This document shows positions 19,314 through 27,591 of a DNA stretch of 64,000 bases, in pieces. The position numbers and the translations under genes were made by a program. Under the pieces are notes generated by a model that did no database searches, was not told the DNA's origin, and saw only the letters and a list, made by a program, of their open reading frames with translations. Origin of the DNA: Io17-Chloro-G2 sp965226915 (lineage in GTDB: Bacteria; Chloroflexota; Dehalococcoidia; Lucifugimonadales; UBA3495); contig CBDDEJ010000009.1 of NCBI GenBank assembly GCA_965226915.1, positions 496,001-560,000 of the forward strand, written 5' to 3'. Position 1 is the first letter of the stretch. Each line of letters begins with the position of its first letter.

Positions 19314-19988
19314 TTAAAGCCGCTCGGCGACCCAAACGACGTGATGGGCGCCTTTGCCTCCCTTACGCCCTCGGACGCCTACCTCATCCACATCGAATCC
19401 GGCCTGGCCCAACCTTTTGGCAAACCCGGCGTCCGGCCCCGAGGACCATATGGCCAACACGCCTTTGGTCCGCAACGCGGCAGAAGTCCGTTGCAGACCG
19501 CTCAAGCTGTAAAGCCATTCGTTGTCTTTGAATGTAAGGGCCTGGGGGCCATTGTCAACATCGAGCAAGATGGCGTCGTAGGCGTCCTTGGCAGTCTTGA
19601 TCATTTGCCCGACATCGACCTCATGAACGGTCACCCGCCTGTCATCAAGCGGATATCCGGCCAAATCGGCCAGGTATCCCCGGTTCCACTCCACCACGGC
19701 AGGCACGAGTTCCGCGACGGCCACTTGGGCCTGGGCGCCAAGTTCGTCAAGCGCCGACCTCAACGTGTATCCCATGCCCAGCCCGCCGATCAGGACCCGA
19801 GCCTTGGGGTTATTTTTGATTTTCTGACATCCAAGTGTGGCCAGAGCCTGCTCTGAGCCGTAAACACGGCTGTTCATCAGCTCATCACTATCCGCTTTGA
19901 TCGAGAACTCGCTGTCACGCTGGAACAGCGTGAGTTCTGCCCCGTTTCCAGGCGTTTGCGCCGTGTCTATTAATTTCCAAGGGTTCAT
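19314..19988 (-). CDS. Spermidine-synthase-like methyltransferase fold protein
   Basis: The motifs RVLIGGLGMGYTLRSAL (AdoMet/dcAdoMet loop), VAVAELVPAVVEWNR, RRVTVHEVDV and YDAILLDVDNGP match the spermidine synthase superfamily. At 224 residues it lacks the long N-terminal domain of true SpeE, so it is better called a spermidine-synthase-like aminopropyl or methyl transferase of unknown substrate. It converges with the LLM oxidoreductase. Confidence 0.8.
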   Translation of the reverse strand: MNPWKLIDTAQTPGNGAELTLFQRDSEFSIKADSDELMNSRVYGSEQALATLGCQKIKNNPKARVLIGGLGMGYTLRSALDELGAQAQVAVAELVPAVVEWNRGYLADLAGYPLDDRRVTVHEVDVGQMIKTAKDAYDAILLDVDNGPQALTFKDNEWLYSLSGLQRTSAALRTKGVLAIWSSGPDAGFAKRLGQAGFDVDEVGVRGRKGGKGAHHVVWVAERL

Positions 19989-20168
19989 GGGCGCCTCTCG
20001 ACAAATTTGAGCGCTTGCGTCCTAATCTTCTTGCCTAATCCTCCGGCCTAACTGGTAAGAAGACACAGCGAAGGAACATTCCCTACTGGGAGAATGCCTG
20101 GCCGCGGCAAGGGGTTGATCTTCGGTGTTCACCGGGAATATGGCGAATCTAGTGGTGACCTTAACCGG

Positions 20169-21203
20169 TCACCTCATACCCACGACCCGCACCCGGTGGT
20201 TGATGCCATCGGCGATGTAAAGGTTGCCCTGCCGGTCGATCCCGCATCCGTGAGGACGCTCCAGTCCGGCGTCCGTAGCGTTGCCGCCGTCGCCGTCGCC
20301 TCCCTGATGTCCGCCGGCAATCGTGGTTACAATGCCGGTGTCGACGTCAATCCGCCGAACGGCGTTATTTTCCGTGTCCACTACTATCACGTTGTCGTGG
20401 TTGTCGCACCGAATGGCTTTGGGCGCCCCCCAAGTGGAGGCCAGCGCAGGGCCGCCATCCCCGGTGTAGCCCCGCACGCCGGTGCCGGCAAAGGTAGACA
20501 TCACTCCATTGGCGTCCACCTTGCGGACGCCGTTGCCTTCCCGTTCGGCTATGTAGGTGTTGCCTTTTGAGTCCATGCACACGGCCCTTGGACCCAAAAT
20601 TGACGCCTCAGCAGCAGGCTTGCCGTCCCCTTCTCTTTGCTTCTCACCGTCTCCCGCGAATGTTGTGATGATTCCCGTCTTAAGATCCAAACGGCGAATT
20701 CGTTGGTCCTGGATGTCGGCAATGAGCAATCCTCCATTGCCGTCCAAATAACAATCGTTCGGTTCGCGCATCTGGGCTAACACGCCGGGGCCACCATCGC
20801 CACCGTAGCCGGGTTCTCCGGTTCCGGCGACAGTGGTGATCAAGCCGGTGGCGGCGTCTACTTTGCGGATGGCGCAATTAAACCGGTCGACTATGTAAAT
20901 GTCGCCGTTGGCGTCCACGGTAAGGGAATATAGATTGTCCATGGTGGCTTTTGTCGCCGGGCCGCCGTCTCCCGAGTAACCCGCTTCGCCGGCGCCCGCC
21001 ACTGTGGTGATCACCCCCGAATCTCTATCAATGCGGCGGACGGTATGATTGCGGCCGTCACAGATGTAAAGGTTATCGGCCGAATCGAAGGCGCACCCGT
21101 AAGACTCCCCGATCAACGCCTCGGTGGCCAGGCCGCCGTCCCCGGCATACCCTTCTAGCCCGGTCCCAACTACAGTCTGTATCTTTCCGAGTTCAAATTC
21201 CAT
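20169..21203 (-). CDS. NHL-repeat beta-propeller protein
   Basis: About six copies of a unit of roughly 55 residues are visible, each with (G)I(I/V)TT(V/F)AG(T/D)G...G(Y)(S/G/A)GDGGPA followed by D(NLY/IYI)(C/V)DxxNxxVR(R/K)(V/I)D. They fold as a six-bladed propeller. There is no signal peptide. Such proteins are binding scaffolds or lactonase-like hydrolases; no active site is obvious. The 344-residue length fits a single propeller. Confidence 0.9.
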   Translation of the reverse strand: MEFELGKIQTVVGTGLEGYAGDGGLATEALIGESYGCAFDSADNLYICDGRNHTVRRIDRDSGVITTVAGAGEAGYSGDGGPATKATMDNLYSLTVDANGDIYIVDRFNCAIRKVDAATGLITTVAGTGEPGYGGDGGPGVLAQMREPNDCYLDGNGGLLIADIQDQRIRRLDLKTGIITTFAGDGEKQREGDGKPAAEASILGPRAVCMDSKGNTYIAEREGNGVRKVDANGVMSTFAGTGVRGYTGDGGPALASTWGAPKAIRCDNHDNVIVVDTENNAVRRIDVDTGIVTTIAGGHQGGDGDGGNATDAGLERPHGCGIDRQGNLYIADGINHRVRVVGMR

Positions 21204-21598
21204 TTATCAACTCAACCTCATTTGAATTTCAAGGGTTAAAAGGCGCCGCTGCGGAAACCAAAAACCCACGGCCGCAATGCGACTCTAACCTCAGGATTTG
21301 TGGAGGTCAATCTTTGGTGACTTTGAGGCCAAAATTCTGAGATTATCTGTCGAAGGACCCTACAAGCACCGCCACCACGATGGCCGGCCATATACCCCGA
21401 TGAGACCCCAGATCCGAGAATAGCCTCAGGGAACCACTGAAAACCCTGACGGCCAGGCCGGTCAAGGCGCGCTCGCTGTCAGGTTCAAAACGCCGGCATC
21501 GCCCTGGACCCATGCAGCAGTTTGGCCTGCGACCTGACCTCCTATTTGGAACCGGACCGTCTTACCAGCAAAAACCTGACCTCGTGGCTGCACTACTT

Positions 21599-22107
21599 TT
21601 ACGCTGAAGTTCCGTCGGACACAATGCCTTCTCTGGCGTTCAACAGATGCAATACACTGACACTGCGGCTGGCCGTGGCCGTCTGCCCGTTGTCCGCCGT
21701 GACAGTAACCTCAAGGGTCAGCGGTGAGGCAAGAGGTATCTCCACCACGGCGGTCACCACGGCGCCGTTGACTAAGGCCGTTCCCACGAATACGTGGGGC
21801 GGTGATGATGACGGGGATTCCGGCGGTAATGTGGAAACTGGGACTTCGTACTGGACGGTGTAAGGAGTTTGGGTCAAAGCAGGCAATGACGCGCCATCGA
21901 AGACAACACTACGGTGGAAACATCGCCTGTCACCGCTGCTGTCAAAGTGACAGTGTCTCCTTCCCTGACGGTCGACCCTTCCGCTGGCGAAGTTATGTTA
22001 ACAATAGGGCCAGCGAAGGTCACTGGAACTACCACGGAGGCGGTGGTCGTTTGCTCCAAGTTATCGGTAGCGACGGCCATAACCGTGATTGAATCCCCTT
22101 CCGTCAC
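21599..22107 (-). pseudogene. Remnant of an Ig-like repeat surface protein
   Basis: Two pieces in different frames carry bacterial Ig-like strands: AGPIVNITSPAEGSTVREGDTVTLTAAVTG (22107-21874) and YTVQYEVPVSTLPPESPSSSPPHVFV...LEVTVTADNGQTATASRSVSV (21886-21599). They join near 21890 with a frame change. Neither has a start or export signal, and the upstream part is lost. It is a decayed fragment of a large secreted protein. Confidence 0.65.
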
Positions 22108-22251
22108 GCAATCCGCAAACCTGCTTTGCTATCCTCGTCGTCCAATGGTCCGCTCCATCCTGTCGGCTCATCAGCCGTCCAGTATGGTCCTCCGATGGCC
22201 CATGTCCCGATGCCGACGCTGCTTAGCGAGATGCCGTGATGCTATCGTACT

Positions 22252-22626
22252 TCAAGCATTGTTAAATCCTCCTGACATGGCGTGGTTCGGCGTAAGCTTA
22301 ATGTAACCACTTGCTGCGGGTCGCAACCCAGGAATGAACCCGAGCTCCGGCGAGCCTCCTGTGACGGACAAGTTGAAATTCGCAAAGATAGTCTCGAGGA
22401 TCGTCGCGCTCGAGCTCAGCGCGAAAGCTTCACCTGGACACCGTTTGTTACCAAGGCCAAACGGTAAGTAACCACTCTTGGAGCCGCCGGTATACAGGTC
22501 TTCGTGCAGGGCAGACACCATGATATTGACGTTCCAGCCCTTCTTCACCATCAGACGCTTTGCAAGACCTGCGACCCGGCATCCTGGTGGAAGAGGCCTC
22601 CCCCGGCGACGAGAATGACGTCTCAT
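22252..22626 (-). pseudogene. Cytochrome P450 C-terminal fragment
   Basis: The segment GYLPFGLGNKRCPGEAFALS is the P450 heme-binding signature (FGxGxxxCxG, Cys ligand), preceded by VNIMVSALHEDLY and followed by the normal C-terminal strand. Only about 90 residues of a protein of about 400 remain; the first 25 codons of the frame do not look like P450. The I-helix and ExxR regions are missing, so it is a dead remnant. Confidence 0.8.
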
Positions 22627-22836
22627 ACGGCGGCTCCAGGTCTCGGATGGACGTTTCCCGCCTCCGGGACTACATAGGATTTACCGCAGAATATGACCTG
22701 GCCGGGGGGCCTTAACGGCTACCTAGAAGGGAGAGAGGAGTATGGGTTTCGGGACTAGCTTCGGAAGTTGTACCATACCCCCTGCGTCTACAATGCCCCC
22801 GCCTGATTATGGTTAATCCCGTGAAAAGGAAACGTC

Positions 22837-24135
22837 ATGCCAGACAATAAGCGAATGACTACCCGTCTAAAGGAATTGTTCGAGCGGCCGGAGATTTTCG
22901 TTTTACCCGGGGGGATGAACCCGATTGGCGCCAAGATGGCGGAACTCCTGGGCTTCGAGGCTTTTTACATGTCGGGAGGCAACACCTCGGCCCATGTTCT
23001 GGGGTTGACCGAAGGCGGCACTAGTATGCGGGACATGGTAGACAACGCCCGGCGAATCACCATGACCGTAGATATTCCGGCTTTTGTCGACATGGACACC
23101 GGCTACGGCGACGCTATAACCGTCTACCAGACCGTGAAGGAGTACATCCGAGCCGGGATAGCCGGTACCCATCTGGAGGACCAGACCTATCCGCCCAAGT
23201 CGGGGCCGCGCCGCCGTTGTGTCCCCGTCGAGGAAATGGTGGGTAAACTGCGCGCCGCGATGGACGCCAAGATGGAATTGGACCCGGACTTCGTAATCGT
23301 GGCCCGGTGCGACTACGCCGGGGTTCCAGGAGCAACTTTTCAAGAGGTTATGGAACGCTGTTTGGCTTACAAACGGGAAACTAACGTGGACGTGGTTTGC
23401 CCTGCCGTGCAATCTTGGGAAGAAAACAAAGAAGCCATCCGGCGTATTCGAGGGCCGGTGTTGCCCTTGTTTACCCACGGAAGCCAGACCCATCCCACGC
23501 TAGAGGAGTTGCAAGAAGCGGGAGCCGCCGGGGCTTGGTATCCGGCCCTAACCACCATGGCTGGGCTACAAGTCAACTGGGACTTGCTAAACGACTTCAA
23601 AGACCGGGGTACTGGCGCCATCGATGATTTCCTACAGCAAGCCACCCAGAGCAGATGGGGCACGGTGAGCAACGGCGGCATCCTGGGCATTTCGGATGAT
23701 AAGTTGGCCACTCATCTCAATGCCGTATATCTCAAGCACCGATACGAGGATATCGAGATCTTCGACGATGTGCTTCCAGCCCTGGACTCCCTGGGGGGAC
23801 AATTTCAGCTAGGGCTAATCTCAAACGGCAACAGTTATCCGGAACGGTGCGGTCTAGAGGGTAGATTTAGCTTTGTGGTCTTCTCTCAAGACCACGGCGT
23901 GGAGAAGCCGGATCCAAGATTGTTCGAGATAGCGTTAAAACAGGCGAGGTGCACAAACAATCAACTCGCGCACGTCGGTGATTCCCTCAAAAACGACGTC
24001 GGTGGCGCACGACAAGCGGGAGTGTGGTCGGTCTGGTTGAACCGTGGAGGCCATAAAAACGATACGGGTGTTGGACCGGATTTTGAGGTGTCAGCCCTGA
24101 CAGAATTGGAAAACATTTGCAGGGGCATCGGCTAA
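22837..24135 (+). CDS. Isocitrate lyase/PEP mutase family protein fused to a truncated HAD phosphatase
   Basis: Residues 1 to about 295 form a PEP mutase/isocitrate-lyase barrel: GGMNPIGAKMAELLGFEAFYMSGG, FVDMDTGYGDA (metal-binding DxDTGYG), GTHLEDQ, and the VARCDY segment. Residues about 305-432 are the second half of a HAD hydrolase: LGLISNGN (motif II), VEKPDPRLFE (motif III Lys) and HVGDSLKNDV (motif IV). The HAD motif I Asp is absent, so that half is probably inactive. The junction falls near ISDDKLATHLNAVYLKHRY. ATG 22837 follows AAAAGGAAAC. Deletion fusion of two neighbouring genes is the simplest origin. Confidence 0.85.
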   Translation: MPDNKRMTTRLKELFERPEIFVLPGGMNPIGAKMAELLGFEAFYMSGGNTSAHVLGLTEGGTSMRDMVDNARRITMTVDIPAFVDMDTGYGDAITVYQTVKEYIRAGIAGTHLEDQTYPPKSGPRRRCVPVEEMVGKLRAAMDAKMELDPDFVIVARCDYAGVPGATFQEVMERCLAYKRETNVDVVCPAVQSWEENKEAIRRIRGPVLPLFTHGSQTHPTLEELQEAGAAGAWYPALTTMAGLQVNWDLLNDFKDRGTGAIDDFLQQATQSRWGTVSNGGILGISDDKLATHLNAVYLKHRYEDIEIFDDVLPALDSLGGQFQLGLISNGNSYPERCGLEGRFSFVVFSQDHGVEKPDPRLFEIALKQARCTNNQLAHVGDSLKNDVGGARQAGVWSVWLNRGGHKNDTGVGPDFEVSALTELENICRGIG

Positions 24136-24592
24136 GACTCGTTCAAGATGGGTGGTGGGTTTTTCGCCACCGACTGCTGGCGTTTTTTCTCTTGATGTAT
24201 CTTAGTGACATCAAGAGGAGACCCTCTCCGTGCCTGGAAGGGACCGATGGTCCGACAAGAGGAGCCGGAGATGGCAAATGGCGGCAACAACCGGCAAGGA
24301 CTGGAGCGACATCGACGATTAATCCACTGACGCCTCGCAGAGGGGGGATCTTTTAGCCGTCCAATCGACTATTGAACCGGCCCTGGGCCAGAAAGTGAGC
24401 TTCAAACCTTGGCGATAACTGAGACACTCAAGCCTGAACGGCCCCAATTGGTAGAGCCCACCTGAGACGGCATTCTAAGCCAAATCGGGGCACATCAGAT
24501 CCGGAGTAGTGTATTTCCTTGGGCTATGACGAAGTGGGTAGTATCAGCCCCCAGATGCATACGGGCTGAGTGAGTATTCGCAGGCGCTGAGA
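24136..24592. other. Intergenic region with a terminator
   Basis: A CGCCA/TGGCG hairpin followed by six T (24165-24188) can end the fusion gene. Nothing else is recognised to 24592. Confidence 0.55.
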
Positions 24593-25249
24593 TTAACGTT
24601 TGCGCATCAAACGGGAAAACCAAGAGAATCTTGGTGGCTGTAAATACTCTCGAAGAACGCCCTCATATAGCTCTCGATCAAACAAAAAATCACCAGGCTT
24701 GGTGGGCCACTCTGGAGGACCGGCGGTACCGGCGCCATCTAAGTCCTCAAAGCCTGTTTCGTACGCCCAGTCGGTCCACCGGACTAAATGTCCTTCCATC
24801 AAGATTCGCACGGTGAATGCTCCGCACCCAACGGTCCCACAGAGTTCGCATGCCAGGACCGGAACCCGACCCGACTCAAGCGTTTGATTGCCAAGCAGCT
24901 GCTCCCAATCGTAACCCATTAGTTTTCCTGGGCTCTTGCTCCAACCAAAGGGGGAAATATGAGAAGGATGAGCGCCCAGTTGGCCAGCGAAGTGATGCGC
25001 CAGTGGCTTTCCGTCTATCTCTATCTCAAGGTAGTGCTCGCCCTCGAAATCTGGCTTGTTGCGGATTGTCGGAACCAGAGCAATCGTGTTCACTTCACCC
25101 CTATCAACTGCGCCATAGAATGTTGGGTATCTGTAGTTAGCCCATCGATAGCAGTTTAGACTAATACCCTTGAGGTTAGAGCTAGCGTTCTCTAACCCCT
25201 TTGACTTATCTACCCTTACCGCCACGGCGTCCGTCAAACACGATATCAA
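24593..25249 (-). CDS. Hypothetical protein with CELCGTVGCGAF motif
   Basis: This 218-residue protein contains IALVPTIRNKPDFEGEHYLEIEIDGKPL, then a Cys cluster (CELCGTVGCGAFTVRI) and VRWTDWAYE, a pattern shared by a small uncharacterised family. The Cys cluster may bind metal. Its start overlaps the RapZ-like gene by 44 bases, so the two are translated together. It ends in an aromatic and basic tail (WFSRLMRKR). I do not recognise a function. Confidence 0.65.
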   Translation of the reverse strand: MISCLTDAVAVRVDKSKGLENASSNLKGISLNCYRWANYRYPTFYGAVDRGEVNTIALVPTIRNKPDFEGEHYLEIEIDGKPLAHHFAGQLGAHPSHISPFGWSKSPGKLMGYDWEQLLGNQTLESGRVPVLACELCGTVGCGAFTVRILMEGHLVRWTDWAYETGFEDLDGAGTAGPPEWPTKPGDFLFDRELYEGVLREYLQPPRFSWFSRLMRKR

Positions 25250-25406
25250 TGTCCCGGTGTTTGATCTTCACCTGATGGCCCATGTCCATCAACTGCTCCG
25301 CCAGGATCTCCACGAAGGCCACGGATCGGTGTCGGCCAAATGAGCACCCGATGCCAAGGTAGAGTGCTTGATCCCTGTATTCCTGCTTTTCATTTATGTT
25401 CCCCAC
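25206..25406 (-). CDS. Stand-alone RapZ C-terminal-domain protein
   Basis: The 66-residue protein reads IGCSFGRHRSVAFVEILAEQL...VKIKHRDI, matching the RapZ C-terminal domain (usual form IGCTGGRHRSV...HRD), which in RapZ binds GlmZ RNA and signals amino-sugar status. The nucleotide-binding N-terminal kinase domain is missing. It overlaps the ThiF-like gene by 13 bases upstream and the unknown gene by 44 bases downstream, so all three form one unit. Confidence 0.75.
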   Translation of the reverse strand: MGNINEKQEYRDQALYLGIGCSFGRHRSVAFVEILAEQLMDMGHQVKIKHRDIDIVFDGRRGGKGR

Positions 25407-25807
25407 CGGCGTTTATACTGATCCAAATACGCCCGATCGGTACAAAACTGACATTCAGGGTTTGGTAGCCTCCTATTTGCACGGTTGTGAATCATGAAAC
25501 TCCCGACCAACGTGTTCCAATAGTAGGAGTCGAGCACAGCGTAGGGGAAAAGATGCTGCTTGAGCACTTCACCCGCCAATAGAACACCGGCCAACGTAGG
25601 AGCAAAAGGAACAGGGATCTCATCGTCTATATCCGGCAGCAACAGCCGGCCACATTGGGCCTGTTCCCAGTCACCGAATCGCTGGCCTGGCACCGGCTGG
25701 TCGAACGGTCTAACTGGAGGAGAAAGCTCTTTCGTTATTTCCGCCACTTCTTCTATCGAGAACGGCTCGTTGGTCCGGATCTTCCGTAGCCAGGTCCCCG
25801 CATCCAT
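25394..25807 (-). pseudogene. C-terminal part of a ThiF/E1-like protein
   Basis: The segment VPFAPTLAGVLLAGEVLKQ and the Cys pair ECQFCTDRAY near the end resemble the C-terminal helix and zinc or loop region of ThiF/E1-like adenylyltransferases. The frame is open upstream to about 25890 without a plausible N-terminal domain (the ATP-binding Gly-rich loop is missing), so it looks N-terminally truncated. The identification is tentative. It is the first gene of the overlapping cluster with the RapZ-like domain. Confidence 0.45.
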
Positions 25808-25864
25808 ACCGCATCCATACCGACGAGTTGGGCAAGCAGACCCAGCAATGTCATCGGCCTTACA

Positions 25865-26281
25865 TTGAAAGAGTTGACGCAGCTTACTCAGCTAGACCAA
25901 GATAGCTGGTCCGCTGGCAGTGTAGAGCTGCCGGATGGATCAGCGGTTATCGCCATGAACCCTACACACCCAAACACCCGACAGAGGGCAACCCTGATGG
26001 AAGAGATAGCCCATATTTTCTTGAGACACAAGCCCAGCAAGTTGAGTCTGGGCCCTGGCGGAATGACGATGCGGACCTATAACAAGTCTAATGAGACACA
26101 AGCATATTGGGTGGGAGCAGCGGCTCTCGTCCCTCGTGCAGTCCTCTTTCAGGGCATGAAAGACGGTGAAAGTGTCAGAGAAATCGCCTCACAACAGCAA
26201 GTTAGTACTGATCTGATAGAGTTCCGTTTAAAGACTTCCGGCTTGTGGAAAGATTGGAACCTAAGTCGATCAGGCGGATAG
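25865..26281 (+). CDS. ImmA/IrrE family metallopeptidase-like protein
   Basis: Residues about 35-60 read RATLMEEIAHIFLRHKPSKL, and YWVGAAALVPRAVLFQGMKDGESVREIASQQQVSTDLIEFRLKTSG follows, which is the ImmA/IrrE (DUF955) layout. The usual HExxH is EEIAH here, so the first zinc His is replaced by Glu, as in a known subgroup; a protease role is uncertain. The only start is TTG 25865. It diverges from the ThiF-like cluster; usual partners (an HTH repressor) are not seen next to it. Confidence 0.75.
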   Translation: MKELTQLTQLDQDSWSAGSVELPDGSAVIAMNPTHPNTRQRATLMEEIAHIFLRHKPSKLSLGPGGMTMRTYNKSNETQAYWVGAAALVPRAVLFQGMKDGESVREIASQQQVSTDLIEFRLKTSGLWKDWNLSRSGG

Positions 26282-26498
26282 CAGTCGGAATTCCCGCAAA
26301 CGAACTGCCCTTTGGCACCAAAAGTTTATCACCATTGAACAAACATCGGGATGACTACGTGGACTTAATTAGGAGCCTCGTAAACCGACTACCAAAGGCG
26401 CTTCCTTTTCGTGAAATTTCGACTCTCCCCGGCGGGGATCATCTGCAGCCATGGGCCTAGATGCCGAATGTGTCGGGTTAACATATGGGACGTAAATA

Positions 26499-26524
26499 AA
26501 CAGATATACGAAAGTATATCTGTT
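26499..26524 (-). terminator. Terminator of tRNA-Pro
   Basis: The perfect 11-bp stem AACAGATATAC/GTATATCTGTT with a 4-base loop lies 21 bases past the tRNA 3' end; on the minus strand it is followed by TATTTA. Confidence 0.75.
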
Positions 26525-26544
26525 ACGAATTAGGTCTATAATAA

Positions 26545-26620
26545 TGGTCGGGGTGAGTGGACTCGAACCACCGGCCTCTTCGTCCCGAACGAAGCGCGCT
26601 AGCCACTGCGCTACACCCCA
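26545..26620 (-). tRNA. tRNA-Pro(CGG)
   Basis: Cloverleaf arms are present with loop TTCGGGA (anticodon CGG), T arm GGTTCGAGTCC and encoded 3' CCA. The first acceptor pair reads T1-G72 instead of the C1-G72 typical of bacterial tRNA-Pro. Confidence 0.9.
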
Positions 26621-26659
26621 ATAAAAAAGTAAATTAGATGATGTAATGCTATACTCGGT

Positions 26660-26699
26660 GTCCCTAACGAAGCGCGCTAGCCACTGGGCCACGCTCAGA
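26660..26699 (-). pseudogene. Partial copy of tRNA-Pro (5' half)
   Basis: A 27-base block matches the tRNA-Pro D arm and anticodon stem with one mismatch (plus strand core AACGAAGCGCGCTAGCCACT); the T arm and acceptor 3' strand are missing. It lies 40 bases from the intact gene and may mark an old recombination or integration edge. Confidence 0.75.
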
Positions 26700-26892
26700 C
26701 AATTTGATCATGTAATAGGGCATGAAAGCTGAGTATGAAAATGGTCGTTCCCGGGCGACTGGCGGCGTAGTATCATACCCACAATTGCCGCCGATGACTC
26801 GACAAAACTGTCTAAGGAAGGATCATGGGAAACGTTGAACTGGGTCCACTTGAAGATCCCGAACCGGCCGGCCATTTAATGCCAATTGAAAT

Positions 26893-26974
26893 AGGTGGAC
26901 CGGAAACCCGGCTTACAGGTCCACCTGGCTCTCCCCAGATGGGGCTTCATCGGAGCCCCCGTCTGGGGAGAGCC
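26893..26974. repeat. Pair of strong adjacent hairpins
   Basis: AGGTGGACC (26893) pairs with GGTCCACCT (ends 26926), then GGCTCTCCCCAGATGGGG (26927) pairs with CCCCGTCTGGGGAGAGCC (ends 26974). They lie at the broken end of the integrase fragment. Confidence 0.6.
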
Positions 26975-27023
26975 AGCCTCCTTGAGTTCCTGGCCGCCCA
27001 CCCTTTAGCGCGAGGTTTGCGGC

Positions 27024-27275
27024 CTAAGGGGCGACCTGAAGGTATGCGATATACTCCCGGGCCAGCTCCACCGAGAAGTCAGCCAGGCGCGCATCCTCCC
27101 ACCAACGGATAAAGCGCCCAAGCTTCTCCGTGTATCCGCGCAGCGTAGAAGCTGTTTTTGCCTCGGTTCGGCAGGTGGTAAGATATTGTTCGGTTAGTCT
27201 GGCGAGGGGTATTTCATTCTTGTCCATTGTGTTCCAACGAAGCCGTTTTGTGTCCATTAAAAAGCAAACCTCCAT
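27024..27275 (-). pseudogene. Tyrosine integrase N-terminal core-binding fragment
   Basis: The 83-residue frame holds the SAM-like DNA-binding domain of phage integrases (PLARLTEQYLTTCRTEAKTASTLRGYTEKLGRFIRWW...LAREYIAYLQ). It then stops; the catalytic domain is missing. The truncation point lies next to the hairpin pair at 26893-26974. Confidence 0.75.
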
Positions 27276-27435
27276 CCCGGAGCAAAATTCCGTGATGGAG
27301 TTACGTTGGGATTATGATCAAGGTGTGATGCCGGTGTGACATCTGTGTGATGCATTTGCGACGTTAAAAACCGCGTCTCACGTCCTTGTTTTACACTGTA
27401 AAAACCTCCGAAAATTCGTAGCTAACCAGATACGG

Positions 27436-27510
27436 GCCGGTGTAGCTCAGTGGTAGAGCAGCGGTTTCGTAAACCGCAGGTCAAGGGTTCGACTCCCCTC
27501 ACCGGCTCCA
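27436..27510 (+). tRNA. tRNA-Thr(CGT)
   Basis: Acceptor GCCGGTG pairs with CACCGGC; the anticodon loop TTCGTAA gives CGT; T arm GGTTCGACTCC; encoded CCA at 27508-27510. A tyrosine integrase gene ends 82 bases downstream, pointing at the tRNA, so its 3' end is a candidate attachment site. Confidence 0.95.
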
Positions 27511-27528
27511 CTTTTTAGGCACAAATTT

Positions 27529-27560
27529 GGCCTCTAGCGTGATGTTAGAGGCCTTTGTTT
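27529..27560 (+). terminator. Terminator after tRNA-Thr
   Basis: Stem GGCCTCTA/TTAGAGGCC is followed by TTTGTTTTT. Confidence 0.75.
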
Positions 27561-27591
27561 TTGAGGATTGCCGACATTTTGCCGACATTTT

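Noticed and set aside
25560..25868. Plus-strand frame opposite the ThiF-like piece
   Set aside because: No recognisable domain or ribosome site; the minus strand shows family motifs.
26369..26692. Frame with repeated AQWLARFVRD
   Set aside because: It is a translation of the tRNA-Pro gene and its partial copy.
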